A stretch of DNA of 64,000 nt from Gavia stellata (lineage: Eukaryota; Chordata; Aves; Gaviiformes; Gaviidae). The stretch lies in assembly GCF_030936135.1 (NCBI RefSeq), contig NC_082600.1, forward strand, positions 26,729,943 to 26,793,942, in the 5' to 3' direction. Positions 63,927 to 64,000 of this stretch are shown in pieces. The notes under the pieces were generated by a model. The model was given only the letters and a program-made list of their open reading frames with translations. It had not been told where the DNA came from and searched no databases. How positions within the stretch are numbered: the stretch's first letter is position 1; each line of letters opens with the position of its first letter. The translations under genes and the position numbers were made by a program.

Positions 63927-64000
63927 CTGCAAGGAAAAGCAGAGTCAGGGTTTTATTTAATCCAGTCCTCCTATTCTTTTTGCCCACAGATCTTGATATA

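Overview
The window is vertebrate genomic DNA and almost certainly from a bird. It holds three protein-coding genes with GT/AG introns, one CpG island, several CR1-type LINE fragments of the avian kind and one avian ERVL-type solo LTR. I recognised no CRISPR array, rRNA or tRNA gene, and no bacterial or phage-like gene cluster.

Layout. (1) 1-46,400, minus strand: the 5' part of TTLL5 (tubulin polyglutamylase). Fourteen coding exons give 433 codons in one uninterrupted splice-phase-consistent frame, covering the acidic N-terminus and nearly the whole TTL catalytic domain. The rest of the gene lies left of base 1. (2) 45,945-47,160: a CpG island that serves as a head-to-head promoter for TTLL5 (minus) and ERG28 (plus). 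(3) 46,847-49,355, plus strand: complete ERG28 (four coding exons, 140 aa, sterol-synthesis scaffold of the ER membrane) with a clear poly(A) signal. (4) 49,356-59,980: intergenic DNA, with a 3.6-kb degraded CR1 element at 54,852-58,490. (5) 59,985-63,926, minus strand: the last five coding exons and 3' UTR of FLVCR2 (MFS transporter). The upstream exons lie right of the window. The order TTLL5-ERG28-FLVCR2 and the three orientations match the conserved vertebrate synteny block (human 14q24.3).

The genes do not form a pathway. TTLL5 modifies tubulin tails, ERG28 organises post-squalene sterol enzymes, and FLVCR2 transports choline/haem at the plasma membrane. The only regulatory link visible in the sequence is the shared TTLL5/ERG28 promoter, with two CCAAT boxes in opposite orientation and GC boxes.

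I did not find a convincing new biological system. The strongest unexplained signal is a perfect 23-bp inverted repeat with a 6-nt loop at 88-139. Others worth checking are a lineage-variable poly-glutamate tract at the TTLL5 N-terminus, a poly-G/poly-C tract touching an FLVCR2 splice donor that leaves an open proline-rich read-through frame, a divergent FLVCR2 C-terminal exon, and a pair of same-orientation CR1 copies that flank the shared promoter.
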